Source of the DNA: CAYSWV01 sp964434865
GTDB lineage: Bacteria > Cyanobacteriota > Cyanobacteriia > Thermostichales > Thermostichaceae
Assembly (NCBI GenBank): GCA_964434865.1
Contig: CAYSWV010000013.1
Coordinates: 25,858 to 89,857, forward strand
Reading direction: 5' to 3'
Length of the DNA stretch: 64,000 nt
Shown: one piece after another, positions 34,094-43,600 of the stretch
Layout: each line of letters opens with the position of its first letter
Position numbering within the stretch: the stretch's first letter is position 1
Notes under the pieces: model-generated
The model's input: the letters and a program-made list of their open reading frames with translations, nothing else
The model's database searches: none
What the model was told of the DNA's origin: nothing
Program-made: the position numbers and the translations under genes

Positions 34094-36484
34094 TGGATCA
34101 ATGTCTAGGCTAAGCCGGACTCCACTGGGAACAGCTAAGGCTGAGAGATGAGTATCAATAAGCTGGCGATCCCAAGCATAGGCCTCTGTTTCTTTGACCA
34201 AGAGTTGCCAGCGATGCCAGTTACTCACACGAGCCACTTGCGCTGGACAGGGGCCTAACAGCTCAGCGGGCAGGGTCTGGAGTTGAGCTTTGATCTCGTG
34301 ACAGGTGGCTTCTAGTAACTGGGGGTCTTGACTACTCAGCCGCATCAGGATCATGGATCGATAGGGTGGATACCCACTGTCGAGGCGATGCTGTAATTCC
34401 GTTTTGACAAATTGGCTATAGTTATAAGTCTTAACGGCTTGTAGCGTTGGGTGTTCTGGCAAATACGTTTGAATAATAACCTGTCCGGCTTGAGATCCTC
34501 GTCCAGCTCGACCTGCTACTTGAGTTAAAAGTTGAAAGCAGCGCTCGGCGGACCGAAAATCAGCCTGGTTCAATAGGCCATCAGCTGTAATTACCCCAAC
34601 CAAGGTAACATTGGGAATATCCAAGCCTTTGGTTAACATTTGAGTACCTACCAAAACATCGGCGTCCCCTTGAGCAAACTGATCTAAAAGCCTCCGATGG
34701 GATCCCTTGCGGCTGGTTGAATCACTATCAAATCGTAAAACCGCTCGATCAGGCCAGCGCTGATTTAGGATCTCAACTACTTTTTGCGTGCCACTCCCAA
34801 AGTGCTTCAAATAGTAAGATCCACAGGCCGGACATGATGAAGGTTGCTGACGTTGATCACCACAGTAATGGCAGCGTAACTGCTGGCCCACTTGATGAAA
34901 CGATAGTGAAACATCACAGTGATCACAAACCAGCACATACCCACAACTCCGACACATGACAAAGGTACTGTAGCCACGGCGAGGCACAAATAGGATAACT
35001 TGTTCATTTTGATCGAAAGCGGTGGCGAGGGCGGTACTCAAGTATTGACTTAAAACAGAACGGTTTCCCTTTTCTAGCTCTAAGCGCATATCCACTAAAG
35101 TAACGGGGGGCCAATCAGCGTGGTGGTGGATCTCAGCAGCGATGCGAGTGGGTAAGCTCAACACCTTGAGCTGGCGGCTAAGACTATCGACGTACGTTTC
35201 TAGAGAGGGGGTTGCGGATCCCAGAAGTAGGGGACAGGATTCTAGCTCTGAGCGCCAAGCTGCAACCTTACGAGCGTGATAACACGGTTGGGGTTGATCT
35301 TGCTTATAACTATCATCATGCTCTTCGTCCAAGATAATTAGGCCTAACTTAGGTAAAGGGGCAAATATCGCTGAGCGCGTCCCAATCACCACTTGCGGAC
35401 AATCATTGAGCATTAAGCGCCAAGTATCAAAGCGTTCTCCAACTGATAAATCACTGTGATAGACTAATACGCTAGATCTAAAGCGCGCTCGAAACCGATC
35501 CGTCAACTGAGGAGTTAGACCAATTTCTGGCACCAGCACTAACGCTGAAGTCTTTGCCTCCAGAACTCTAGCAATACTCTGCAGATAAACTTCCGTTTTC
35601 CCTGAGCCGGTCACACCATGTAGCAAAAATGACTGAGATTGGCCTAGGGCTTTCACAATCTGGTCTACAGCCTCTTGTTGAGAGGTCGTTAACTGACGGG
35701 GCTGATCAGGTGGCATCAGAGGCCCACCCACTAGTCTGAGAACTTCACGCTGACTAATTTCAACATAGCCTTTACGAGCCAGGCTTTGAACCACGCTACG
35801 AGTTGATCCCGTTTGACTTAACAGATCACTCAGGCTAACTTCTCCTCCTAATCGTTTCAAGCCAGCTAGGACATCGCGTTGTTTCGAGGTCAGTGCCACT
35901 GTAGGATCTTCACAACTCAAGGTAACCACTTGGTGTTTTTTGGGTTGTGGTAGCGCTAAGTCTTGCCAATAACTGCTCACATACCCGGCTCGTTGTAACT
36001 CCTTCAAGCCAGCGGCAGCTTGTGGGATCTGTCGTTTAAGATACTGCCAGGCCAAGTCACCCTTCTTAGTCTGTAATAGGGTCACAATAGCTTGAGCTGA
36101 TGTAGAAAGAACTCCCTCTGTCAGGAGGGGAGCTGAAACCAGGTAGACCCGACGTTGAGACCGAGTCAGTAAACCAGCAGGTAGTACAGTCCGGAGCACT
36201 TGAGCCATGGAGGTGAGGTAGTAGGTAGCAACGCGTTCTAGTAAAGGCCAGAAACTAGGTGGCAAGATCCCAGCAGCTACGCGCTCTTCGACTAGTCGGA
36301 TTGAAGTTGGCTTTAGTGTCGGTGGGACTGTTGAATGGAGGCGAACAACAATACCGTGAATCAATTGAGATCCAAACGGTACAGCCACAATGTCCCCTGA
36401 TTGTAAATCTAGATCAGCTGGACACTGATACGTGTAGCAACCTGACTGTTTTGGTGCATCAACCCAAACTTCAACCCAAATCAT
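34079..36484 (-). CDS. priA: Primosomal protein N' (PriA replication-restart helicase)
   Basis: Superfamily 2 helicase that reloads the replisome at stalled forks. The 801 residues contain an N-terminal DNA-binding region (about 1-105), a winged-helix linker, the helicase core with Walker A GVTGSGKTEVYL (near residue 290) and DEEHD, and the zinc-binding cysteines in CRSCGYVLVCDHCDVS and RCHYCGDQ, then SCPACGS. Helicase motifs V-VI (VGTQMLTKGLD and QVAGRAGRG) follow. Length and motif order are normal. The final codons lie within a three-copy repeat. Confidence 0.95.
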   Translation of the reverse strand: MIWVEVWVDAPKQSGCYTYQCPADLDLQSGDIVAVPFGSQLIHGIVVRLHSTVPPTLKPTSIRLVEERVAAGILPPSFWPLLERVATYYLTSMAQVLRTVLPAGLLTRSQRRVYLVSAPLLTEGVLSTSAQAIVTLLQTKKGDLAWQYLKRQIPQAAAGLKELQRAGYVSSYWQDLALPQPKKHQVVTLSCEDPTVALTSKQRDVLAGLKRLGGEVSLSDLLSQTGSTRSVVQSLARKGYVEISQREVLRLVGGPLMPPDQPRQLTTSQQEAVDQIVKALGQSQSFLLHGVTGSGKTEVYLQSIARVLEAKTSALVLVPEIGLTPQLTDRFRARFRSSVLVYHSDLSVGERFDTWRLMLNDCPQVVIGTRSAIFAPLPKLGLIILDEEHDDSYKQDQPQPCYHARKVAAWRSELESCPLLLGSATPSLETYVDSLSRQLKVLSLPTRIAAEIHHHADWPPVTLVDMRLELEKGNRSVLSQYLSTALATAFDQNEQVILFVPRRGYSTFVMCRSCGYVLVCDHCDVSLSFHQVGQQLRCHYCGDQRQQPSSCPACGSYYLKHFGSGTQKVVEILNQRWPDRAVLRFDSDSTSRKGSHRRLLDQFAQGDADVLVGTQMLTKGLDIPNVTLVGVITADGLLNQADFRSAERCFQLLTQVAGRAGRGSQAGQVIIQTYLPEHPTLQAVKTYNYSQFVKTELQHRLDSGYPPYRSMILMRLSSQDPQLLEATCHEIKAQLQTLPAELLGPCPAQVARVSNWHRWQLLVKETEAYAWDRQLIDTHLSALAVPSGVRLSLDIDPLKIL

Positions 36485-36595
36485 GATGTTTACTCATTCA
36501 ATAAGTGGGGCAAGATAATAAGCGGGAGTTACAAGGGGATGGGACTCGATTCATCAGCCAAATTCCGCCATAATAAGATTGTGTGTTAATGAGAC

Positions 36596-37192
36596 ATGAT
36601 GGTGACCCTTTCTCCACAACTACAACAATTTGCTCAGTGGCTAGCTGGACATTTTAACAATCTTGAGCAGGCGATTGATCAACCAGTTTGGTTTGCTAAT
36701 ATCCATGTGTATCAGTGTCCTCTTTCACTATCTGTATTTGGAGATCTAGCTTTTTACGTTGAACAAGTTTATGATATCAATCTTAATGCTCCCTACCGGC
36801 AACGTGTGGTTCGCTTGTTAGAAACGGATGGCATCATGCAGATCAAAACCTATGCCCTTAAAGCACCTGAATCTTACATGGGTGCGGGCCGCGATTTGGC
36901 TAAACTTAAAGCTATCACCTCTGATCAAGTTGAAGAAATGCCAGGCTGCCTCAGTTCAATCGAATGGACGGGATCTCACTTTAAAGGTCAAAGTCTGGAT
37001 CAGAGTTGTATTGTTGTACGCAAAAACCAAACCACTTACCACTACAACGAGTTTGAACTCACTGAGAATCACTTCAAGAGTCTTGATCAAGGGAAAGATC
37101 CTGATACTCACCAAGTGGTGTGGGGATCACTATCGGGACCCTTTGAATTTAATAAAATAGAAGATTTTTCAGCCTACCTACCCACCTTTTGA
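36596..37192 (+). CDS. CpcT/CpeT-family phycobiliprotein lyase
   Basis: 198-residue beta-barrel lyase or chaperone that attaches bilin to the beta subunit of phycocyanin or phycoerythrin-type proteins. The signature segments are seen: FAQWLAGHFNNLEQA, FANIHVYQCPL, the VEQVYDINLNAPYRQRVVRL stretch (highly characteristic), the ESYMGAGRDLAKLKAI segment, MPGC, and a C-terminal VVWGSLSGPFEF. It shows that the host makes phycobilisomes. CpcT and CpeT cannot be told apart here without a tree. ATG 36596 and 36599 are adjacent alternatives. Confidence 0.9.
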   Translation: MMVTLSPQLQQFAQWLAGHFNNLEQAIDQPVWFANIHVYQCPLSLSVFGDLAFYVEQVYDINLNAPYRQRVVRLLETDGIMQIKTYALKAPESYMGAGRDLAKLKAITSDQVEEMPGCLSSIEWTGSHFKGQSLDQSCIVVRKNQTTYHYNEFELTENHFKSLDQGKDPDTHQVVWGSLSGPFEFNKIEDFSAYLPTF

Positions 37193-37317
37193 TGAGTTAC
37201 TGATTTAGTCTAAAGTCTCTTTAGCAAAGCAAGGTTAAAATTAGCCAGCTAAGGTCAAGAGGAAGTTATCGAAAAGTCGATTCAGATAGGATTATCGTAG
37301 GAGAGCATTGGTTAGAT

Positions 37318-38865
37318 TCAATCTCCAAAATCGCTAACCTCAACTGTTTTCAACGTCCATGGGATGGTAACGGTAAACGTACTGCCAACTCCAACTTGAC
37401 TGTCAACGGTGATGGTACCGCCATGAAGTTCCAAGCACTTTTTGACAACCGCTAATCCTAACCCTGTACCTGTAGCTGTACCAACGTTTTGACCTCGATG
37501 AAAGGATTCAAAAAGGTGGTGTTGGTCAGTCGCTGGGATACCTACCCCTTGATCAGAGATTTTAAAGTGAGTGCATTCTGACTCATTGATAACCATAAAT
37601 TGAATCTGACCTTCTTCAGGGGAGTACTTGATAGCATTGGTTAATAAGCTCATCAGGATAGATCGCAATAACTTTTCATCTAGGCACGCTGGGGCGGGTG
37701 ATCCCTGAAATTTAATGGTAATAGCATGTTGAGTTTGACAATTGAATTTGACCTCTTCAACTAACTGACAACAAAATGACTTGAGATCTAACAGTTGTGG
37801 ATTGAATTCTAGTTTGCCAGCTTCGGCCCGGCTCAAGGTCAAAATATCTGCTAGCAGTTGGGTCATCGTTTTGGCTGCTGAGCGAATGCGCCTTAGATTT
37901 CGAGTTTTTTTGGCTTCTGTGCAATGAGGACTACTCTCTAATAACTGAGTTGAGACTAAAATGGCACTTAGAGGGGTTCGAAATTCGTGTGAAGCTAAGG
38001 CAAAGAAGTTAACCTTCAAATCCGATAGATCTTTTTCAGCCTGGATCACCTGCCGATCAGCTTCAACTTGTTGCCTTGCTTCAATCTCAGCCAACCAGGA
38101 TTCCTGGAGGTGTTGGAGCTGAAGGTGTTGGTTTTCTAATTCCAGAGTTAGCATCTCCTGGTCGTGAGCCCATTGGTTTTCACGAGATCGTTGTTGGCGG
38201 TTATGACTATAGATCAGCCCCAAGAAACCGACAAGGACAGCTATACCAGTCAGATTAATGCCTGTATGAATCCAGAGACGTCTTTGGTCTATATGAGCTT
38301 GATCCGCAAGAGCCACCAAGACATCCTCAACTTTAGCTTGCAAATTAGCCTGGTTCTCTTCAAGGTCAACTAGGTGATCTAACTCGGACAGGTTGTCGTC
38401 AGCCGGGAACTCCAGGGTTTCCCAAAGCAACTGTATTCGGTCATGAAATAGTGATCCTAACCATTGAAAACTGTCGCCATAGGTTAGCCATTCGATTTCT
38501 TGATCAATCTCAACTCCAATCGTTTGGGTCTCAGTAAAGCTATTCTCGATAGGTGTCAAAGTTTTTTCCAGGTCCTCCATTCTATCTAGTAAGTCTTCAA
38601 ACTGATCGTGTTCAACTTCGAGAGGATCTTGTTCAAGAGATTGGATGTAGCTGTAGTGTTCGTCTTCAACCTCAAGGATCAACTGATGTAGATGATGCAA
38701 CTGCCGCAGGTCATAACTTAAATGATGATCTCGACGTAATCGGCTGGCTTGAAGTGGAGCGGTTCGGTACATCCAAAGATTGAACATTGTTAAAGTGACC
38801 AGGGTCAAGCCAAAGCTAGCGATCACAAAGGTTTGAGTTCTGATCATAATCTTGCTGTTAAGCAT
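37318..38865 (-). CDS. Membrane sensor histidine kinase
   Basis: 515-residue sensor: TM1 (about 10-31), a periplasmic helical domain of about 165 residues rich in Asp, Glu and His, TM2 (about 203-220), a long Gln/Glu-rich coiled coil (about 222-285), HisKA with H293 in ALASHEFRTPLS, and HATPase with N-box LLTNAIKYSPEEG and glycine boxes DQGVGIP and GTGLGLAVVKK. No HAMP or PAS domain is evident. It is divergent from the response regulator starting 50 bases away, and the pair should share one control region. M7 (38847) is an alternative start. Confidence 0.92.
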   Translation of the reverse strand: MLNSKIMIRTQTFVIASFGLTLVTLTMFNLWMYRTAPLQASRLRRDHHLSYDLRQLHHLHQLILEVEDEHYSYIQSLEQDPLEVEHDQFEDLLDRMEDLEKTLTPIENSFTETQTIGVEIDQEIEWLTYGDSFQWLGSLFHDRIQLLWETLEFPADDNLSELDHLVDLEENQANLQAKVEDVLVALADQAHIDQRRLWIHTGINLTGIAVLVGFLGLIYSHNRQQRSRENQWAHDQEMLTLELENQHLQLQHLQESWLAEIEARQQVEADRQVIQAEKDLSDLKVNFFALASHEFRTPLSAILVSTQLLESSPHCTEAKKTRNLRRIRSAAKTMTQLLADILTLSRAEAGKLEFNPQLLDLKSFCCQLVEEVKFNCQTQHAITIKFQGSPAPACLDEKLLRSILMSLLTNAIKYSPEEGQIQFMVINESECTHFKISDQGVGIPATDQHHLFESFHRGQNVGTATGTGLGLAVVKKCLELHGGTITVDSQVGVGSTFTVTIPWTLKTVEVSDFGD

Positions 38866-38914
38866 GGAAACTACTTTAATAGTCTTAACGGTAAAAAATG
38901 AGTACCGGCAAATT
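38866..38914. promoter_or_regulatory. Shared divergent control region of the two-component pair
   Basis: Only about 50 bases separate the outermost histidine-kinase start (38865) from the regulator start (38915), so both promoters must overlap here or reach into the coding ends. No consensus boxes can be assigned with confidence. An OmpR-type regulator often binds such a region. Confidence 0.35.
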
Positions 38915-39595
38915 ATGCGGATCCTACTTGTTGAGGACGATATCCAGTTAGGGGAAGGACTGGCAGAAGCCCTCAGTGACCAGAATTATGTGGTTGATTG
39001 GGTTAAAGATGGAGAGGCCGGTCAACTTCAGGCCAAGATTTTGAACTATGACTTAATTATTTTAGATATTATGTTACCCAAACTTAATGGAATAAGTCTA
39101 TGCCAAACTCTGCGCGATCAGGGATTGATGGTACCGATTCTGATGTTAACAGCCCGTGACACCAGTACCGATAAAGTATCAGGTCTAGATGCTGGAGCTG
39201 ATGATTATATGGTCAAGCCCTTTGATCTACCAGAGCTGCTAGCCCGGATCCGAGCCTTGTTACGACGGGGTAGTCAGACTCAGGCTGGAGCCATCTTGAC
39301 TTGGGAAGCCTTGCGGTTGAACCCCAGTACCTACGAAGTTACTTACAAAGAGGCTGATATCAAATTAACACCAAAAGAATTCTGTTTATTGGAGCTCTTG
39401 CTCCGAAATGGTCGGAGGGTGTTGAGTCGTTCAGTCATCATTGAACATTGTTGGTCGATGGCTACCCCGCCTGATGAAGAAGCCGTGAAAGCCCACTTAA
39501 AAAGTTTGAGATCTAAGCTGAGACAACAGGGATCTCCCCATAATTTTATTGAAACAGTGCATGGATTGGGCTATCGCTTAATGGCCCTTAAATAG
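38915..39595 (+). CDS. OmpR/PhoB-family response regulator
   Basis: 226 residues: a receiver (1-115) with acidic pair in LLVEDD, phospho-acceptor D51 (LIILDIMLPKLNG), T/S switch in MLTARD and conserved lysine in DDYMVKPFD, then a winged-helix DNA-binding domain (about 130-225) with LTPKEFCLLELLLRNGRRVL and FIETVHGLGYRL. The open frame extends to 38852, inside the divergent kinase gene. ATG 38915 matches the family N terminus MRILLVEDD. The divergent histidine kinase is the obvious partner. Confidence 0.95.
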   Translation: MRILLVEDDIQLGEGLAEALSDQNYVVDWVKDGEAGQLQAKILNYDLIILDIMLPKLNGISLCQTLRDQGLMVPILMLTARDTSTDKVSGLDAGADDYMVKPFDLPELLARIRALLRRGSQTQAGAILTWEALRLNPSTYEVTYKEADIKLTPKEFCLLELLLRNGRRVLSRSVIIEHCWSMATPPDEEAVKAHLKSLRSKLRQQGSPHNFIETVHGLGYRLMALK

Positions 39596-39667
39596 CCATC
39601 GATGATCCATCAACGTATAGTTTCCACCAGATGTTAGGCTGCTAAACAGGACTAGAGGATATCAGCT

Positions 39668-40783
39668 ATGAAAACACGAGCAGCTGTGGCCTGGGAACCC
39701 GCTCAACCTTTGGAGATTACGGAGCTAGATCTAGAAGGACCTAAAACTGGGGAGGTTCTAGTGCGACTGGTAGCAACAGGTGTTTGTCATACTGATGCTT
39801 ATACCTTATCAGGACAGGATCCAGAAGGTCTGTTTCCAGTTGTACTCGGTCATGAAGGGGGAGGGATTGTAGAGGATGTGGGATCAGGGGTAACCAGTGT
39901 ACAACCTGGTGATCATGTGATACCACTTTATGTCCCAGAATGTCGAGCTTGTAAGTTTTGTTTGTCAGGCAAAACCAATCTCTGTCAGGCAATTCGTCAC
40001 ACTCAAGGTCGAGGGCTCCTGCCCGATGGAACTAGCCGATTGAGTCAAGCGGGTCAGCCTATTTATCACTACATGGGGACTAGTACATTTAGTGACTATA
40101 CCGTGTTACCTGAAATTGCTGTGGCAAAAATCAATCCTGCGGCCCCGCTGGAGAAAGTTTGTTTGTTAGGGTGTGGCATTACCACTGGCATTGGAGCGGT
40201 TCTGAATACTGCCAAAGTAGAACCTGGAGCTACCGTTGTTGTTTTTGGCTTAGGCGGGGTGGGTTTAAGTGTGGTGCAAGGGGCAATGATGGCACAAGCG
40301 GAGCGAATCATTGGCGTTGATATTAATCCTGATAAGTTTGAGCTAGCTCAGCAACTGGGAGCAACAGAGTGTATCAATCCGAGAGACTACGATCAACCCA
40401 TTCAAGCTGTGATCGTTGAGTTAACCGATGGAGGGGCTGATTATACGTTTGAGTGTGTCGGTAATGTTGATCTGATGCGTTCAGCGCTGGAATCCTGTCA
40501 CAAGGGATGGGGAGAGTCTATCATTATCGGTGTAGCTGGATCAGGAAAAGAGATTAAGACGCGCCCTTTTCAATTAGTGACCGGTCGGGTTTGGCGTGGA
40601 TCTGCATTTGGCGGTGTCAAAGGACGGTCGCAGTTACCAGGTTATGTGGACCAGTACTTGCAAGGCATGATCAAAATCGATCCTTACATTACCCAAACAT
40701 TGCCTCTTGAGGACATTAATGCCGCTTTTGATTTGATGCATGCTGGCCAAAGTATCCGCTCTGTGATTCGATTGGCATCTTGA
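39668..40783 (+). CDS. frmA: S-(hydroxymethyl)glutathione dehydrogenase (class III alcohol dehydrogenase)
   Basis: Oxidises the glutathione-formaldehyde adduct to S-formylglutathione using NAD, and can also reduce S-nitrosoglutathione. 371 residues with catalytic zinc ligands in TGVCHTDAY, LGHEGGG and LLGCGITTG, structural-zinc cysteines in CRACKFCLSGKTNLC, and the Rossmann motif VFGLGGVGLSVVQG (about 195-208). AGAGGA lies ten bases upstream of the ATG. The next enzyme of the pathway starts 19 bases downstream, so the two form an operon. No regulator of the FrmR type is adjacent. Confidence 0.96.
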   Translation: MKTRAAVAWEPAQPLEITELDLEGPKTGEVLVRLVATGVCHTDAYTLSGQDPEGLFPVVLGHEGGGIVEDVGSGVTSVQPGDHVIPLYVPECRACKFCLSGKTNLCQAIRHTQGRGLLPDGTSRLSQAGQPIYHYMGTSTFSDYTVLPEIAVAKINPAAPLEKVCLLGCGITTGIGAVLNTAKVEPGATVVVFGLGGVGLSVVQGAMMAQAERIIGVDINPDKFELAQQLGATECINPRDYDQPIQAVIVELTDGGADYTFECVGNVDLMRSALESCHKGWGESIIIGVAGSGKEIKTRPFQLVTGRVWRGSAFGGVKGRSQLPGYVDQYLQGMIKIDPYITQTLPLEDINAAFDLMHAGQSIRSVIRLAS

Positions 40784-40802
40784 CCTTGCTAGGAGCTCTA
40801 TT

Positions 40803-41654
40803 ATGTCATTGACAGTGATCAGTCAGAACCGCTCATTTGCGGGTTGGCAATGGGTCTATAGTCACCCTTCAGAGGTTTTAAACTGCACGATGAGGTTGGG
40901 GGTTTATCTGCCACCACAAGCTGAGACCCAACCCTGTCCCGTCGTCATGTGGCTCAGTGGGTTGACCTGTACTGAGCAAAACTTTATCACCAAAGCGGGA
41001 TTTCAGCGTTATGCAGCCCATTATGGGGTTATTGTCGTTGCTCCGGATACCAGTCCAAGAGGTTGTCACCTACCGGGTGAAGAGGATAGCCATGATCTGG
41101 GCACTGGAGCTGGTTTCTATGTTAATGCTACTCAAACACCCTGGGCTCAACACTACCAGATGTACGACTATTACGTATCAGAATTGCCTTATCTAATTCA
41201 GCAACACTTTCCAGTCAAACCAGGGGCTTGGGGCCTATTTGGCCATTCGATGGGTGGTTTTGGGGCCTTGATGATCGGTCTTAAAAATCCGGATAAGTTT
41301 AAAAGCCTCTCCGCCTTTGCTCCCATTGTGGCTCCTTCTCAAGTACCCTGGGGTCAAAAAGCCTTTGCTGCCTATCTAGGTGGTGATCCTCAATCTTGGC
41401 GGGTTTATGATCCAGTCTACTTGGTTAAAACTGTGACCAACAGGCCTAAACTCCTAGTTGATCAAGGTGATGCTGATGAATTTCTAGATCAATTGCATCC
41501 GGATTGGCTAGTGGACGCCTGTACTGCAGTCGACTATCCCCTGACCCTCCGGCGCCACCCTCACTATGACCACAGTTATTATTTCATTGCTACCTTTATT
41601 GGGGATCACTTTGCCCATCACGCTGAGGCTCTCACAGGATCCCCCATTACCTAA
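40803..41654 (+). CDS. fghA: S-formylglutathione hydrolase
   Basis: Esterase that releases formate and glutathione from S-formylglutathione, completing glutathione-dependent formaldehyde detoxification begun by the upstream dehydrogenase. 283 residues of alpha/beta-hydrolase fold: nucleophile S149 in GLFGHSMGGFGAL, catalytic Asp in LVDQGDADEFL (about 222), catalytic His in HYDHSYYF (about 257), and the family-specific WLSGLTCTEQNF and PDTSPRG. The ribosome site AGGAGC lies nine bases before the ATG. Confidence 0.96.
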   Translation: MSLTVISQNRSFAGWQWVYSHPSEVLNCTMRLGVYLPPQAETQPCPVVMWLSGLTCTEQNFITKAGFQRYAAHYGVIVVAPDTSPRGCHLPGEEDSHDLGTGAGFYVNATQTPWAQHYQMYDYYVSELPYLIQQHFPVKPGAWGLFGHSMGGFGALMIGLKNPDKFKSLSAFAPIVAPSQVPWGQKAFAAYLGGDPQSWRVYDPVYLVKTVTNRPKLLVDQGDADEFLDQLHPDWLVDACTAVDYPLTLRRHPHYDHSYYFIATFIGDHFAHHAEALTGSPIT

Positions 41655-42237
41655 AATCAATAGGACCAGTTGGCACAAATGATAGGTTTAGTCAGGATGA
41701 GTGGACGTCAAAGTAGAGTCAATCCGAGGTGCCATTTGAGGGTATTGGGCGGATCATGGGCGTCTTATGGGGAGCTACAGGAGTAGAGACCCTAATGCCT
41801 GGAATGCGAATAATGTGAGTAGCAGCTACCAGATCAGGTTCCACCCAATATTCGAGTTCAAATCCAGCCCTAGATCAACAAAGTTAGTGTTGGCTTCCGT
41901 TTAGGGAAGATTAATAATAGGAAGCTTGTAACCTAGCTTACAATTTGTTAGGTGAAAATGAATAGGATCGATTTTACACTTGAGATGTCTTCTTCAGAAC
42001 GGGAGCTAAGCCTCGGGTTGATGAGTTCAAAGCAGAGGTAACTTGATTAGGCCTGAAACTAAGACCTGAAACGATAGCTTGGATCCAAGACCAGTTTTAT
42101 CTACCACAGAAAAAAGATATCTTCCTGATCCATCTAAGCGGTAAGATGTTCATTGCTTTTGGATCTTGGTATCAGGGTGAACATACCCATTTAGACAGGC
42201 ATCCAATAAGACATTATCCCTACTATCGAAACAACCT
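41655..42237. other. 583-bp intergenic region with a possible gene relic
   Basis: No intact gene. On the minus strand, 41719-41874 reads like protein (listed separately). The rest holds nothing recognisable; a tRNA-like GTTCAAATCC at 41855-41864 has no pairing arms. The desB start and its promoter lie at the right end. Confidence 0.55.
41719..41874 (-). pseudogene. Possible 3' remnant of an unidentified gene
   Basis: An open stretch of 51 codons without an ATG between two stops. Its composition is clearly protein-like, including GFELEYWVEPDLVAATHIIR and IPGIRVSTPVAPHKTP, and it ends at TGA 41719. In the neighbouring frame immediately upstream the sequence also reads smoothly (NTNFVDLGLDL), as if one frameshift separated two parts. 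No family is recognised. It could be chance, so confidence is low. Confidence 0.25.
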
Positions 42238-43296
42238 GTGACATCAATTCCACTATCATCTGCCGCTGTCAGTTCTGGCGGATCGCTACCCTTTACTCTA
42301 CAAGATCTGAAAAATGCAATTCCTAGCCATTGCTTCAGGCCTTCTTTAGCTAGGTCTTTGGCCTATTTAGGGTGGGACATTACGGTAATCGTCATGCTCT
42401 ATGCTTTGGCGTTTTATCTCAATTCCTGGTTATTCCTACCTGTCTTTTGGTTTTTACAAGGCACACTGTTTTGGTCTCTATTTGTGATTGGTCATGATTG
42501 TGGCCACGGTTCATTTTCTCGATATCCGTGGTTGAATCACCTCATCGGTCACCTTTGCCATATCCCTATTCTAGTTCCGTATCATGGGTGGCGGATTAGT
42601 CATCGAACTCACCACGGCAACACCGGTAATCTTGACACTGATGAAAGTTGGTATCCAGTCAGTGCTACAAAGTATACTCAAATGCCCTGGTATGAGAAAC
42701 TATTTCGCTTCAATCTACCCTTATTGGCTTATCCTATCTATCTATTTAAACGATCTCCCGATCGAGAAGGGTCTCACTTTCTACCCAGCAGTCCTCTTTT
42801 TCGTCCTAGTGAGCGGCAGGATGTATTGACCAGCACACTCCTGTGGGGATTGATGATAGCAGGGTTAGGTTGGGCTACTTACCATTGGGGTTGGCTGGCA
42901 TTACTGAAGTATTACATCGGTCCTTATCTTGTTTTTGTCATTTGGCTGGATCTAGTCACTTATTTGCATCACACTGAAGCCGATATTCCCTGGTATCGCA
43001 ATGACGAGTGGAGCTTTCTCAAGGGAGCCTTATCCACTATTGATCGGGATTATGGTTGGATCAACTGGGTCCATCATGATATCGGTACCCATGTAGCTCA
43101 CCATATTTTTTCGGCGATTCCGCACTATCACCTCCGCGAAGCTACTGAAGCTATTAAGCCTCTACTGGGAGACCATTACCGATCATCTCAAGAGCCAATT
43201 TGGAAAAGTTTTTGGACTTCTTATCGGTCGTGCCACTTTGTCTCTGATGAAGGCTCTAAGGTGTACTATCAACCCCGTCGCTCTTTGGTGGATTAA
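42238..43296 (+). CDS. desB: Omega-3 (delta-15) acyl-lipid fatty acid desaturase, DesB type
   Basis: Membrane di-iron desaturase that introduces the omega-3 double bond into membrane glycerolipids, typically induced by cold in cyanobacteria. 352 residues with the three histidine boxes: HDCGHGSFS (about 84), HRTHHGNTGNLDTDESWYPV (about 120-140) and HHDIGTHVAHHIF (about 285). The sequence around boxes two and three (DTDESWYPV and GALSTIDRDYG) is that of omega-3 rather than delta-12 enzymes. The start is GTG at 42238, the only family-consistent choice. Ferredoxin is the expected electron donor. Confidence 0.92.
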   Translation: MTSIPLSSAAVSSGGSLPFTLQDLKNAIPSHCFRPSLARSLAYLGWDITVIVMLYALAFYLNSWLFLPVFWFLQGTLFWSLFVIGHDCGHGSFSRYPWLNHLIGHLCHIPILVPYHGWRISHRTHHGNTGNLDTDESWYPVSATKYTQMPWYEKLFRFNLPLLAYPIYLFKRSPDREGSHFLPSSPLFRPSERQDVLTSTLLWGLMIAGLGWATYHWGWLALLKYYIGPYLVFVIWLDLVTYLHHTEADIPWYRNDEWSFLKGALSTIDRDYGWINWVHHDIGTHVAHHIFSAIPHYHLREATEAIKPLLGDHYRSSQEPIWKSFWTSYRSCHFVSDEGSKVYYQPRRSLVD

Positions 43297-43600
43297 CGAT
43301 TGCTATAGCCTTTGCCTTTTCTGGGTACAAGTTGCGTACTAGATTAATATGGCCTAGTCAACCTATGTCAGTGGTTTGACAGGCCTTTGCTTAGATTGCA
43401 CTCAACTGCTGGTGCTGGTTATGAGAGGGGGCTGTCGGGTTGAGTGGGGGGTGTCTTGCCAAAGTCAGCATCTCTTGATACGACCCTTGGTAAACTAGGG
43501 CCTGCTTTTGCTAAAGGTAGGGTCTCAAGGTTACTGGTAAGCTGAGGTTACGGATGTATGCTATCTGCTTATTGACCCTAAATTGTAATGGAGCATACCA
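43297..43600. other. Intergenic region desB/DoxX gene
   Basis: About 300 bases without a supported gene. A short stem TGTCA/TGACA occurs near 43365-43380. On the minus strand a short protein-like stretch without a start was noted and rejected. Confidence 0.5.

Noticed and set aside
37318..39595. Possible CpxA/CpxR or phosphate-sensing identity for the two-component pair
   Set aside because: The sensor domain has no recognised family and no target gene is adjacent, so no specific name is justified.
41840..41885. tRNA-like GTTCAAATCC sequence
   Set aside because: Flanking bases do not form a T-stem or acceptor stem, and no anticodon arm can be drawn.
41958..42041. 27-codon frame with AGGTGAAA before ATG
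   Set aside because: Too short and without recognisable features; the upstream site can occur by chance.
43430..43560. Protein-like stretch on the minus strand (ALVYQGSYQEMLTLARHPPL)
   Set aside because: About 38 codons, with a stop just upstream and no good start or family match; not enough to call a gene.
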